Shown here one piece after another: positions 1 to 7,509 of a DNA stretch of 64,000 bases. A program made the translations under genes and the position numbers. The notes beneath the pieces were generated by a model. The model ran no database searches and had not been told where the DNA came from. It was given only the letters and a program-made list of their open reading frames with translations. The DNA is from Acidithiobacillus ferrianus (lineage in GTDB: Bacteria; Pseudomonadota; Gammaproteobacteria; Acidithiobacillales; Acidithiobacillaceae): assembly GCF_010378095.1 (NCBI RefSeq), contig NZ_WNJL01000035.1:248001-312000 (forward strand), read 5' to 3'. Position 1 is the stretch's first letter, and each line of letters begins with the position of its first letter.

Positions 1-182
1 AAACCGGCGCCCGGGGTTTGCGCTCCATTCTGGAGCAGATTCTGCTGGATAGCATGTACGAGTTGCCGTCCATGAGCGGGGTTAAAAAAGTGGTGGTCGA
101 TGCCACTGTCGTTGAAAGTGGCACCAAACCGCTGTTGGTTTACGATGATGCTGCCAAGGTGGATATGTCGCACCCTGCCTGA
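1..182 (+). CDS. clpX: ClpX, ATP-binding subunit of Clp protease (3' end only)
   Basis: The first 182 bases are the tail of an open reading frame in frame 3 that ends with TGA at 180-182. The peptide begins [12 protein letters not shown] and continues through [13 protein letters not shown] and KPLLVYD, which is the conserved C-terminal small domain of ClpX. ClpX is the hexameric AAA+ unfoldase that feeds substrates to ClpP. Its position directly upstream of lon on the same strand matches the widespread clpP-clpX-lon order. The rest of the gene lies left of the window. Confidence 0.9.
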   Translation, partial: TGARGLRSILEQILLDSMYELPSMSGVKKVVVDATVVESGTKPLLVYDDAAKVDMSHPA

Positions 183-200
183 AGCGGAGCGGGGCGTTCA

Positions 201-228
201 TTGAAAAGCACCGTGGACGACCCCATCT
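201..228 (+). promoter_or_regulatory. Heat-shock (sigma-32 type) promoter of lon
   Basis: TTGAAA (201-206) and CCCCATCT (221-228) are separated by exactly 14 bases. This matches the known sigma-32 pattern (CTTGAAA, 13-15 bases, CCCCATNT) with one mismatch in the extended -35. It lies about 45 bases before the lon start, and lon is a classical heat-shock gene. The assignment is from sequence match only. Confidence 0.75.
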
Positions 229-271
229 GCATCGTTATTGGTAGTCATTCACCTCATTGCTGGAGTAAACC

Positions 272-2707
272 GTGGCCCAAATAGATAAGAGTCTTCTGGT
301 GGAAGAGGAAGCGCAAATGGTACCGGTGTTACCGTTGCGCGATGTCGTGGTGTTTCCCTTCATGGTCATTCCTCTCTTCGTGGGGCGGGCGAAGTCTATC
401 CGTGCCCTGGAAGAGGCCATGTCCGGCGAGAAACAGATTCTGCTGGTGGCGCAAAAGAACGCGGCGGATGATGATCCCCAGCCAGAGAATATTTACCGGA
501 TTGGCACGCTGGCGACCATTCTGCAGCTTCTCAAGCTGCCGGACGGGACCGTCAAGGTGCTGGTTGAGGGTACCGACCGGGCAAAGATCGTCTCTTTCCT
601 GCCTGCTGGGGAGTCCTTGCGGGCACAAGTACAGGTCGTGGCCAGCGGCGCGGCGAGTGATCGTGAGCTCGAAGCCCTCATGCGTTCGGTGAGTGCGCAA
701 TTTGAGTCCTACGTTAAGCTGAACAAGAAAATCCCGCCCGAAATCCTGTCTACTTTGGCCAGTATGGATGATCCGGCGCGGCTGGCGGATACGGTAGCGG
801 CCCACCTGAGTCTCAAGCTGGAAGAGAAACAGGAGATTCTCGAGAAGGCGGAGACGCAGGCCCGACTCGAACACCTATTGGGCATGATGGAATCTGAAAT
901 AGACCTCCTGCAGGTGGAAAAGCGTATCCGTGGTCGTGTCAAGCGGCAGATGGAAAAAAGCCAGCGTGAATATTATCTGAACGAGCAGATGAAGGCGATC
1001 CAGAAAGAGTTGGGTGATCTGTCCGAAGAGGGTGGTGGCGAACTGGACGATCTGGCGCGCAAAATCGGCAAGGCTGGAATGCCCAAGGATGTGCAAGCCA
1101 AGGCTGAGGCCGAGCTGAAAAAATTGCGGATGATGAGCCCCATGTCGGCGGAGGCGACGGTCGTGCGTAACTACATCGACTGGCTGGTGAGTGTACCTTG
1201 GCGCAAGCGCAGCAAGATCACCAAGGATCTCAAGCGCGCCAAGGCCATCCTCGATGCCGATCACTATGGTCTGGAGGATGTCAAGGAGCGTATTCTCGAA
1301 TACCTCGCCGTGCAGGAGCGGGTAGGCAACAGCCGGGGACCGATCCTTTGCCTGGTGGGTCCGCCTGGGGTGGGTAAAACCAGCCTGGGACGCTCCATCG
1401 CGTCGGCGACGGGGCGAAAGTTTGTGCGCATGTCCTTGGGTGGTGTGCGCGACGAGGCGGAGATCCGTGGTCATCGGCGGACCTACATTGGGGCGCTGCC
1501 TGGCAAAATCGTCCAGAGTCTGGCCAAGATCGCCACGCGGAATCCGTTGATGCTGCTGGATGAAGTGGACAAGATGGCGATGGATTTTCGAGGGGACCCG
1601 GCCTCTGCCCTCCTGGAGGTGTTGGATCCGGAGCAGAACGCCACGTTCAACGACCATTATCTGGAAGTGGATTTCAACCTTTCCGAGGTGATGTTCGTGA
1701 CGACGGCGAACACCCTCAACATTCCGGCACCGCTGATGGATCGCATGGAGGTCATTCGTATCCCTGGCTATACCGAAGATGAAAAAACCCACATCGCCAC
1801 CCAGTATCTGTTACCCAAGCAGATCGGGAAAGCCGGGCTTAAGGACGGAGAAATACAGGTTTCGCAGACGGTTATTCGTGACATTATCCGTTATTACACC
1901 CGGGAAGCCGGCGTGCGGAATCTGGAGCGTGAACTGGCGCGTATCTGTCGTAAGGTGGTCAAGGAACTCCTGCTCGACAAGAAACGCACGCGGGTACAAA
2001 TCTCGGATCGCAATTTGAACAAATATCTGGGAGTCCGCCGCTTTGACTTCGGTAAGGCGGAGAAGGAAAACCGGATCGGTGAGGTCACCGGTCTGGCCTG
2101 GACCGAGGTGGGTGGGGAACTGCTCAGCATCGAGGCGGTGGTCGTGCCGGGGCGTGGCAAGCTGCTGATTACCGGCAAACTGGGAGACGTCATGCAGGAG
2201 TCTATCCAGGCTGCCATGAGCGTGGTGCGGGCCCGGTCGCGTGCTCTGGGGATTGCTATGGACTTCTACCAGAACCGCGATGTGCACATCCATGTGCCGG
2301 AAGGGGCGACTCCCAAGGATGGGCCAAGTGCGGGTATCGGCATGGCCACGGCGTTGGTGTCGGCGCTTACCAACATTCCGGTGCATGCCACGGTCGCGAT
2401 GACCGGAGAGATCACCTTGCGCGGTGAAGTGCTGCCTATTGGTGGACTCAAGGAGAAGCTGCTGGCGGCGCATCGCGGCGGTATCAGTACGGTATTGATT
2501 CCTGCGGAGAATGAAAAGGATCTTCAGGAAATCCCGAAAAATGTGCGTGATGCCCTGACCATCAAGCCGGTGCGCTGGATTGACGAAGTCTTGGCGATCG
2601 CGCTGGAATCGGCACCGACATTACTGCCGGACGACGGAGAATCTTCGCCGCTGATAGGTGCCGTGCCGGTCAATGAGCCCGTCGAGGATAAAGCCACGGC
2701 GCATTAA
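272..2707 (+). CDS. lon: Lon ATP-dependent protease
   Basis: This 811-residue protein has the full LonA layout: N-terminal substrate-binding LON domain (about 1-205), coiled-coil/helical region (about 205-320), AAA+ module with Walker A GPPGVGKT at 363-370, and C-terminal serine-lysine protease domain. The catalytic dyad is visible as S686 in KDGPSAG and K729 in [10 protein letters not shown], with the same 43-residue spacing as in the E. coli enzyme. Lon is a cytoplasmic homohexamer that degrades misfolded and regulatory proteins. The GTG start at 272 follows a TGGAG motif. A sigma-32-type promoter precedes it and clpX ends 90 bases upstream. Confidence 0.98.
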   Translation: MAQIDKSLLVEEEAQMVPVLPLRDVVVFPFMVIPLFVGRAKSIRALEEAMSGEKQILLVAQKNAADDDPQPENIYRIGTLATILQLLKLPDGTVKVLVEGTDRAKIVSFLPAGESLRAQVQVVASGAASDRELEALMRSVSAQFESYVKLNKKIPPEILSTLASMDDPARLADTVAAHLSLKLEEKQEILEKAETQARLEHLLGMMESEIDLLQVEKRIRGRVKRQMEKSQREYYLNEQMKAIQKELGDLSEEGGGELDDLARKIGKAGMPKDVQAKAEAELKKLRMMSPMSAEATVVRNYIDWLVSVPWRKRSKITKDLKRAKAILDADHYGLEDVKERILEYLAVQERVGNSRGPILCLVGPPGVGKTSLGRSIASATGRKFVRMSLGGVRDEAEIRGHRRTYIGALPGKIVQSLAKIATRNPLMLLDEVDKMAMDFRGDPASALLEVLDPEQNATFNDHYLEVDFNLSEVMFVTTANTLNIPAPLMDRMEVIRIPGYTEDEKTHIATQYLLPKQIGKAGLKDGEIQVSQTVIRDIIRYYTREAGVRNLERELARICRKVVKELLLDKKRTRVQISDRNLNKYLGVRRFDFGKAEKENRIGEVTGLAWTEVGGELLSIEAVVVPGRGKLLITGKLGDVMQESIQAAMSVVRARSRALGIAMDFYQNRDVHIHVPEGATPKDGPSAGIGMATALVSALTNIPVHATVAMTGEITLRGEVLPIGGLKEKLLAAHRGGISTVLIPAENEKDLQEIPKNVRDALTIKPVRWIDEVLAIALESAPTLLPDDGESSPLIGAVPVNEPVEDKATAH

Positions 2708-2873
2708 CGCGTGCTTTTGCCGCCCGCTGCGGAAAATGTCTGGGACGCGGCATTGCTTGTCTGGCGGTTTGTTTGAGCGATTTGCTTTGCGGTGTGTTGG
2801 ATGCATTTCCTGGCTATTATCGTCGCTTTATCACGACAGTGACGCCATGTTTGAGCATTCAGCAGTGTGTTTC

Positions 2874-2903
2874 TTGACAAGCCTTTTTTGGGACTGTTAT
2901 AAC
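2874..2903 (+). promoter_or_regulatory. Sigma-70 promoter of hupB
   Basis: A perfect -35 TTGACA (2874-2879) is followed after 17-18 bases by TTATAA/TATAAC (2897-2903). It sits about 65 bases before the hupB start. The rest of the 262-base gap after lon shows no other convincing feature and no clear terminator. Confidence 0.75.
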
Positions 2904-2969
2904 CTTCTCTGGACAGAAAGGATGCATGGCCTTACCCGGTAACCGAGCGTATAAACAGGAGAAAGAAAT

Positions 2970-3242
2970 ATGAACAAATCGGAATTGATCGAAAAGATTG
3001 CGGAAGAAGCTGGCGTAACGCGGGCAGCTGCTGGTCATACGTTGGATGCGGTCGTCAAGGTGGTGACAGAGGCGTTGAAAGCGGGTGATCAGGTGACCCT
3101 GGTGGGTTTCGGATCGTTTCTGGTTTCCAGCCGTGAGGCGCGTAAAGGACGTAACCCCGCTACCGGTGAAGAAATCATGATCGCTGCAAGTCGCACCCCT
3201 AAATTTAAGGCTGGCAAAGCACTACGGGATGCAGTAAACTAG
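2970..3242 (+). CDS. hupB: DNA-binding protein HU
   Basis: This 90-residue protein is a full-length HU subunit. It begins [15 protein letters not shown] and carries the arm motif [10 protein letters not shown] followed by a lysine-rich end ([12 protein letters not shown]). HU dimers bend and compact DNA in the nucleoid. The start has an AGGAGA ribosome site and a strong sigma-70 promoter upstream. The position immediately after lon matches the conserved clpX-lon-hupB order, which supports HU rather than IHF. Two tRNA genes follow after 12 bases and may share its transcript, since the first clear terminator is only after the tRNAs. Confidence 0.96.
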   Translation: MNKSELIEKIAEEAGVTRAAAGHTLDAVVKVVTEALKAGDQVTLVGFGSFLVSSREARKGRNPATGEEIMIAASRTPKFKAGKALRDAVN

Positions 3243-3254
3243 CGCGTCTGGTTT

Positions 3255-3330
3255 GGGCGGTTAGCTCAGTGGGTAGAGCGTCGGCTTTACACGCCGAATG
3301 TCGGGGGTTCGAGCCCCTCACCGCCCACCA
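3255..3330 (+). tRNA. tRNA-Val (anticodon TAC)
   Basis: The 76-base cloverleaf has a 7-bp acceptor stem (GGGCGGT with ACCGCCC), D-loop TTAGCTCAGTGGGTAGAGC, an anticodon loop reading TAC, a T-loop GGTTCGAGCC and an encoded 3' CCA. TAC reads valine codons. Confidence 0.96.
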
Positions 3331-3342
3331 CCAAAGATTATT

Positions 3343-3419
3343 GGGGTGGTAGTTCAGTCGGTCAGAATGCCGGCCTGTCACGCCGGAGGTCGCGGGTTCG
3401 AGCCCCGTCCGCCCCGCCA
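3343..3419 (+). tRNA. tRNA-Asp (anticodon GTC)
   Basis: The 77-base cloverleaf has acceptor stem GGGGTGG with CCGCCCC (one G-T pair), anticodon loop CTGTCAC reading GTC, T-loop GGTTCGAGCC and an encoded CCA. It follows tRNA-Val by 12 bases in the same direction, so the pair is likely one transcript. Confidence 0.96.
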
Positions 3420-3427
3420 ATACGAGT

Positions 3428-3458
3428 AAGGCGACCCTTTTGGGGGGCGCCTTTTTTT
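3428..3458 (+). terminator. Rho-independent terminator after the tRNA pair
   Basis: AGGCGACCC pairs with GGGGGCGCCT around a short T-rich loop, and a run of seven T follows. It begins about 10 bases after tRNA-Asp and would end the hupB/tRNA transcript. Confidence 0.9.
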
Positions 3459-3587
3459 ACATCTGTGTAGTGCTATAAGATAGAATTCCGCGCTTGCTGC
3501 CGGGATTTCCCGATGCGTCCTCCACTTTGGATATAGAGGACGGTGGACATGGCTTGCGCAATTTTCGAGTTCCTGGGGGATGTGCCT

Positions 3588-5165
3588 ATGATGGATATGT
3601 TTCGGAATCTTGGACAGTCTTGGGTGGCCAAGATCTTCATGATATTAATTGCGCTGTCTTTCGTGATGTGGGGCGTAAGCGGGTATTTATTATCGGGGAA
3701 TTCCAGTTCATCGACGGTGGCCACCGTGAATGGTCAAAGGATCAGCGATGCCGCATTTCAAAAACGCTTGGAAGAGACCCAAGCCCGTTACAATCACGTT
3801 TTTGGAGCAGCGGCGGCGGCAAAGATGGCGAAAGAAAATGGCTTCGCCCGCGATGTGCTGGATGGGATGATCGATAACTTGCTATTGGCTACGGAAGCGA
3901 GCCGATTGGGATTGGTGGTGCCTGAGATTGCGTTGGCCAAGAAGGTTGAATCCATTCCGAGTTTCCAGAACAAAGGGGTTTTTTCCAAAAGCCGTTATGA
4001 AAAATTACTGATGGCCAATAACATGACACCGGCACAGTTCGAAGCCATGTTGCGCGAAAGCATGCGCTTGGAGCAGTTGCAGGTGATCCCCCAGGTCATG
4101 GCGATGGCATCAGATGCGGAGGCGACCCGGATCTGGGCCTGGTCACAGGAATATCGGGATGTGAGTGCCGCTAAGCTACCAGCGACCGACTTCGCGGCAG
4201 CAGCCCAACCAACGGAGGCGGAGGTGGTGGATTACTATCACGCCCACGCCGATCAATTCCAGTCGCCGGCACAGGTGCAGGTGCGGTACGTCGTGTTGGG
4301 TCCTGACCATTTTGTGAGCAAACCTCCATCTCCGGCGAACGCGGCAGCGAGCACTTCCTCTGCGACGGCCGCCGGGCGGAGCGCCGTATCGGGGCATGAT
4401 CGGGCGGAAATGGCATTTCAAGCACAAATCGAGAATTTTAAGGACCGCTTGTTCAGTAATCCTGACAGTTTAGGCGCCGTGGCCAAGGCCTATGATCTCA
4501 AAATTGAAGACAGTGGGGTGTTGACGGCGGGGAAAGTGCCGAGCCAGGGCCCCTTTACGGACCCAAAAGCGTTGGCCGCCGCTTTTAGTAAGGCCGTTCT
4601 TGCGGGTAAAAACAGTAATGCGGTGACTTTGGCCAATGGTGATTTACTCGCTGTGCACCTGCTGCATTATACACCGGGTAGTGCCCAGCCTTTGCGTGCC
4701 GTGGAGGGATCCATTACGGCGCGATTAACGGCAACGAAGGCGGAGCAACTGGCCAAATCCAAGGCGCAAGCGTTACTGGTCGCGGCGAGGCGGGATCACA
4801 ATGTGGACGTGCTGACGGACCATGGCACCTACCCCGTGCGTCAGCATCTCGATGTGACGAGGCACAATGGGCAGGGACTGGATGAGGCCATGTTGAAGGC
4901 GGTATTCGCCGCTCCCGCTCCCGCGGCCGGAGTCCCGACCATGGGCATGGTGAAAAGCGCGGATGGTTATCAGGTTTTTGCGATAACCCGGGTGAGCGCG
5001 CCTTCGGTGGCGGCCTTGAACCCCAAGGTGGGTGCGCAGATCCGCGCCACCTTGGAGGAACAACGCGGTCGTTTGCTGTCGGCGGCCTACCTGAAGGATT
5101 TGCGGAGGCACGCCAAAGTGAAGATCAATGCGACGCAACTGGCGCGATTCTCTCACGAGTCATGA
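3588..5165 (+). CDS. ppiD: PpiD/SurA_N-type periplasmic folding factor
   Basis: The protein starts MMDMFRNLGQSWVAK and has one N-terminal membrane helix (about residues 13-36), followed by a SurA-N-like helical region (about 38-200). It is a PpiD-type inner-membrane-anchored chaperone acting at the Sec exit in the periplasm. At about 525 residues it is shorter than E. coli PpiD (about 620). Where the parvulin domain should be (about 225-400) I see only a fragment (VQVRYVVLG), an Ala/Ser-rich insert and no GGDLG-type motif, so prolyl isomerase activity is doubtful. The ATG at 3588 follows GGGGGA by about 7 bases. The open frame extends upstream to 3543, but that would put 15 poorly placed residues before the helix. 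Its position after lon-hupB is the common one. Confidence 0.85.
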   Translation: MMDMFRNLGQSWVAKIFMILIALSFVMWGVSGYLLSGNSSSSTVATVNGQRISDAAFQKRLEETQARYNHVFGAAAAAKMAKENGFARDVLDGMIDNLLLATEASRLGLVVPEIALAKKVESIPSFQNKGVFSKSRYEKLLMANNMTPAQFEAMLRESMRLEQLQVIPQVMAMASDAEATRIWAWSQEYRDVSAAKLPATDFAAAAQPTEAEVVDYYHAHADQFQSPAQVQVRYVVLGPDHFVSKPPSPANAAASTSSATAAGRSAVSGHDRAEMAFQAQIENFKDRLFSNPDSLGAVAKAYDLKIEDSGVLTAGKVPSQGPFTDPKALAAAFSKAVLAGKNSNAVTLANGDLLAVHLLHYTPGSAQPLRAVEGSITARLTATKAEQLAKSKAQALLVAARRDHNVDVLTDHGTYPVRQHLDVTRHNGQGLDEAMLKAVFAAPAPAAGVPTMGMVKSADGYQVFAITRVSAPSVAALNPKVGAQIRATLEEQRGRLLSAAYLKDLRRHAKVKINATQLARFSHES

Positions 5166-5166
5166 G

Positions 5167-5185
5167 GTGGATCAGTAAGATCCAC
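5167..5185. terminator. Perfect hairpin between convergent genes
   Basis: GTGGATC and GATCCAC form a perfect 7-bp stem with loop AGTAA, one base after the ppiD-like stop codon. No T-run follows on either strand, so termination function is uncertain. Confidence 0.35.
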
Positions 5186-5256
5186 GTATCGCGCGACCAT
5201 GCAGCAATTCGTTCGGCCTGAATGCGTGGGGGAGGCCGGCTCCATGACGCGGGCGG

Positions 5257-5685
5257 TCAGTTGCTTTGAACCTTGGTCCAGATGGTGTCGCCGCCGAGCC
5301 AGGGAAAGGCGATATAGCCATATACTTTGAGCTTGCGCGAATCCAGCGTGGTCAACGTGCCATGGAAATAGGTATTGCTGTTCGGGTCGTAGATACGGCC
5401 CCGTACCCACTCTCCCGGACGTTTGGGTACGAAGTTGGCCAGAATTTGCGGTTGGCCTTTGGCGAAGGCCTGTTGCACGGTATCTTGTACATGGCCCACA
5501 CTCTGCCCGAAAAATGCGCCATTTTTCTCGTAAATGCGGATATAGCTGTGACCGCCGGCGGTTTTCCACAGACCCACAATATTTTCATTCGCCGTGCTGG
5601 CCAGGGCGGTCCCGGTGGCGCCCCCGAACGCCAGGGTAAACGGAACCAGGGCATGGGTGAAAAGGCGTTTCAGTGTTTTTACCAT
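5257..5685 (-). CDS. DUF2147-family exported protein
   Basis: This 142-residue protein has a signal peptide (hydrophobic stretch about 10-29, ending ATGTALA/S). The mature part follows the DUF2147 pattern: VGLWKT near the start, then ILANFV, W.RGRIYDP...TYFHGTLT, LKVYGYIAFPWLGG and a terminal TIW. Members are small secreted beta-rich proteins, one of which was crystallised, but their biochemical role is unknown. The gene faces ppiD convergently and is divergent from lexA. I infer a periplasmic location and assign no activity. Confidence 0.8.
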   Translation of the reverse strand: MVKTLKRLFTHALVPFTLAFGGATGTALASTANENIVGLWKTAGGHSYIRIYEKNGAFFGQSVGHVQDTVQQAFAKGQPQILANFVPKRPGEWVRGRIYDPNSNTYFHGTLTTLDSRKLKVYGYIAFPWLGGDTIWTKVQSN

Positions 5686-5870
5686 CGCAGTGCTTGCAGC
5701 GTATCTCGGACTATTCTACTAATAAGACTAACAAATCAATGCGCTATAATCAACCGGGCTGGTTCCGCTCAGGACGTTGGCTATCCCGCAGTGGTGTTGA
5801 ATGTCATGCGCGAAGCGTGGGCCGAGCCAAAGGACAGCGCTGTTTGACCATCGCTTGCCTTTTGCGACGA

Positions 5871-5890
5871 GACTGTATGAAAATATAGTC
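5871..5890 (+). promoter_or_regulatory. LexA operator (SOS box) upstream of lexA
   Basis: GACTGTAT-GAAA-ATATAGTC is a 20-base imperfect palindrome with 7 of 8 arm positions paired. Its core CTGT-N8-ATAG differs by one base from the gammaproteobacterial LexA consensus CTGT-N8-ACAG. It ends 41 bases before the lexA start, as expected for autoregulation. The rest of the 246-base gap from 5686 holds a TATAAT at 5745-5750 without a good -35. Confidence 0.75.
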
Positions 5891-5931
5891 ATCGTCGGCG
5901 ATGAGCATGTGCTGGTCCCAGGAGGTATGGT

Positions 5932-6552
5932 ATGGATGAACTGACCCCCAGACAGGCGGAGATTCTCGCCTGGATTCGCGCGCGCATGGCGGAGGACGGT
6001 CTTCCGCCTACCCGCGCCGAGATGATGCGCGCTTTTGCCTTCCATTCGCCCAACGCCGCCGAAAGCCACCTGCGGGTACTGGCGCGCAAAGGTTATATCT
6101 CGTTGCGGAGTGGGACCGCCAGGGGTATCCACCTCTGCAACCGTGAAGAAGAGGACAGTGGCTTGCCCCTGGTCGGGCGTGTGGCCGCCGGTCAGCCCAT
6201 GCTGGCCGAGGAATTTCGGGAGGGGCGACTGCCCGTCGATCCCGGGCTCTTTTCACCCAGGGCCGATTATCTGTTGCGGGTGCGGGGTATGAGTATGCGC
6301 GACGCCGGTATTCTCGATGGCGATATCCTGGCCGTGCGTCGCGAAGCCGCGTGCGTTCCCCAGGAGGGGCAGATGGTAGTCGCTCGGGTCAACGGGGAGG
6401 TGACCGTCAAGCGCTGGAGACGGGAAGGGGACCAGGTCTGGCTTCTGCCGGAGCACCCCGATTTCTCACCGATCCCGGTGGATCTGCGGCGCGACAACCT
6501 GATCATCGAGGGCGTCGTGGTCGGACTCTTGCGCGTCGGGGGCAAGCTATGA
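5932..6552 (+). CDS. lexA: LexA repressor, SOS regulator
   Basis: This 206-residue protein has an N-terminal winged helix-turn-helix (about 1-65; PTRAEMMRAF...SHLRVLARKGYI) and a C-terminal S24 self-cleavage domain. The scissile bond is A86-G87 in VGRVAAGQP, the nucleophile is S121 in GMSMRDAG, and the general base is K160 in VTVKRW. RecA filaments stimulate the autocleavage and so derepress SOS genes. The GGAGGT site at 5921-5926 precedes the ATG. A good LexA box lies upstream. No SOS polymerase or sulA-like gene sits next to it; the next gene is a disulfide protein about 105 bases downstream. Confidence 0.97.
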   Translation: MDELTPRQAEILAWIRARMAEDGLPPTRAEMMRAFAFHSPNAAESHLRVLARKGYISLRSGTARGIHLCNREEEDSGLPLVGRVAAGQPMLAEEFREGRLPVDPGLFSPRADYLLRVRGMSMRDAGILDGDILAVRREAACVPQEGQMVVARVNGEVTVKRWRREGDQVWLLPEHPDFSPIPVDLRRDNLIIEGVVVGLLRVGGKL

Positions 6553-6657
6553 ATCCATCGTGATGCGGTACCCATCTGGCTTTTACCGTGGGCGCCGGTT
6601 TAGAATCCAGGAATGCCGTCTTCCCATCTCTCGGAAACACAAGGACCGTAGAACCAC

Positions 6658-7509
6658 ATGCAGAAGAAATCCATTGCTTTGGCCATAGGCCTTTTTGTTG
6701 TTGGCGGACTTTCCGGTATGGTTCTGGAGCATTTCAGACCGATTGTCCGCGCGCACGCAGAGGTGAGTCTCGGCACCGCACAGAAGTTGTTCGATGCCGT
6801 CACCCATGGCCGGGCCAAGGCGGACAAGGTGTTCTCCGGTCCCGGCGGGTTGACTGGCGTTGAAGTGGATTTCGATGGACACAAGACCGTCGCGTTCATA
6901 ACGGCGGATGGTAAGTACCTGGTTGCCGGACCGGTCCTGAATGCGCAGGGTAATGATCAGGGCCACGCCGCCATGATACGGCTCGGCCTGGTCCCCAAAC
7001 CCATGCGTGCCAGTGCGCTGGCGAAAGAAACCGTCCATGCCGACAGCTTTGTGCTGGGCACCGGAGGACCCGAGATCACGGCTTTCGTCGATCCCAACTG
7101 CATTTTTTGTCACAAGTTCTACGAGCGTGCCCAACCCCTGATCGCCGCCGGTAAACTGCGGATACGCTACCTTGTGGTCGGTTTTCTCAAACCTAGCAGC
7201 GAGGCCAAAGCCGCCGCTATCCTGGGCGCTCCCAATCCCGCGGCGGCCATGGCTGAAAATGAAAAGGGCTTCGTGGAAGCGACGGAAGAAGGCGGCATCC
7301 AGCCCGACGAGCACGCCAGCGCCGCCACGATCAGTGCGGTGAGGGACAATACCAGACTGCTCAGTGAGAGCGGCGAGATAGCCACCCCCACCTTGATTTA
7401 TTGTGATCAGAAAGGTGCGCCTCGCTTGATCCATGGCTTGCCCAAAGGAAGCCTGAAGGATTTCGCGGGTCATATCGGTAACCTGCAAAACGGGGTGTGC
7501 CGGAAGTGA
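6658..7509 (+). CDS. dsbG: DsbG/DsbC-type thiol:disulfide interchange protein
   Basis: This 283-residue protein has an N-terminal hydrophobic signal/anchor (about 5-22), a dimerisation-type N domain (about 36-95), and a thioredoxin fold with active site C148-I-F-C151 in VDPNCIFCHKFY. The cis-proline loop appears as ATPTLIY near 242. The order fits the DsbC/DsbG family of periplasmic isomerases/reductases. DsbG is favoured over DsbC by length and by the GLVPKPM...G linker, but the subgroup call is tentative. The stop overlaps the next start as GTGA, so it is probably co-translated with pepN. Confidence 0.82.
   Translation: MQKKSIALAIGLFVVGGLSGMVLEHFRPIVRAHAEVSLGTAQKLFDAVTHGRAKADKVFSGPGGLTGVEVDFDGHKTVAFITADGKYLVAGPVLNAQGNDQGHAAMIRLGLVPKPMRASALAKETVHADSFVLGTGGPEITAFVDPNCIFCHKFYERAQPLIAAGKLRIRYLVVGFLKPSSEAKAAAILGAPNPAAAMAENEKGFVEATEEGGIQPDEHASAATISAVRDNTRLLSESGEIATPTLIYCDQKGAPRLIHGLPKGSLKDFAGHIGNLQNGVCRK

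Noticed and set aside
875-1792. 305-codon frame antisense to lon
   Set aside because: A shadow of the lon coding frame in GC-rich DNA, with no ribosome site or family motif.
5834-5843. Perfect palindrome ACAGCGCTGT upstream of lexA as a second operator
   Set aside because: The half-site order is inverted (ACAG...CTGT rather than CTGT...ACAG) and the spacing does not fit LexA.
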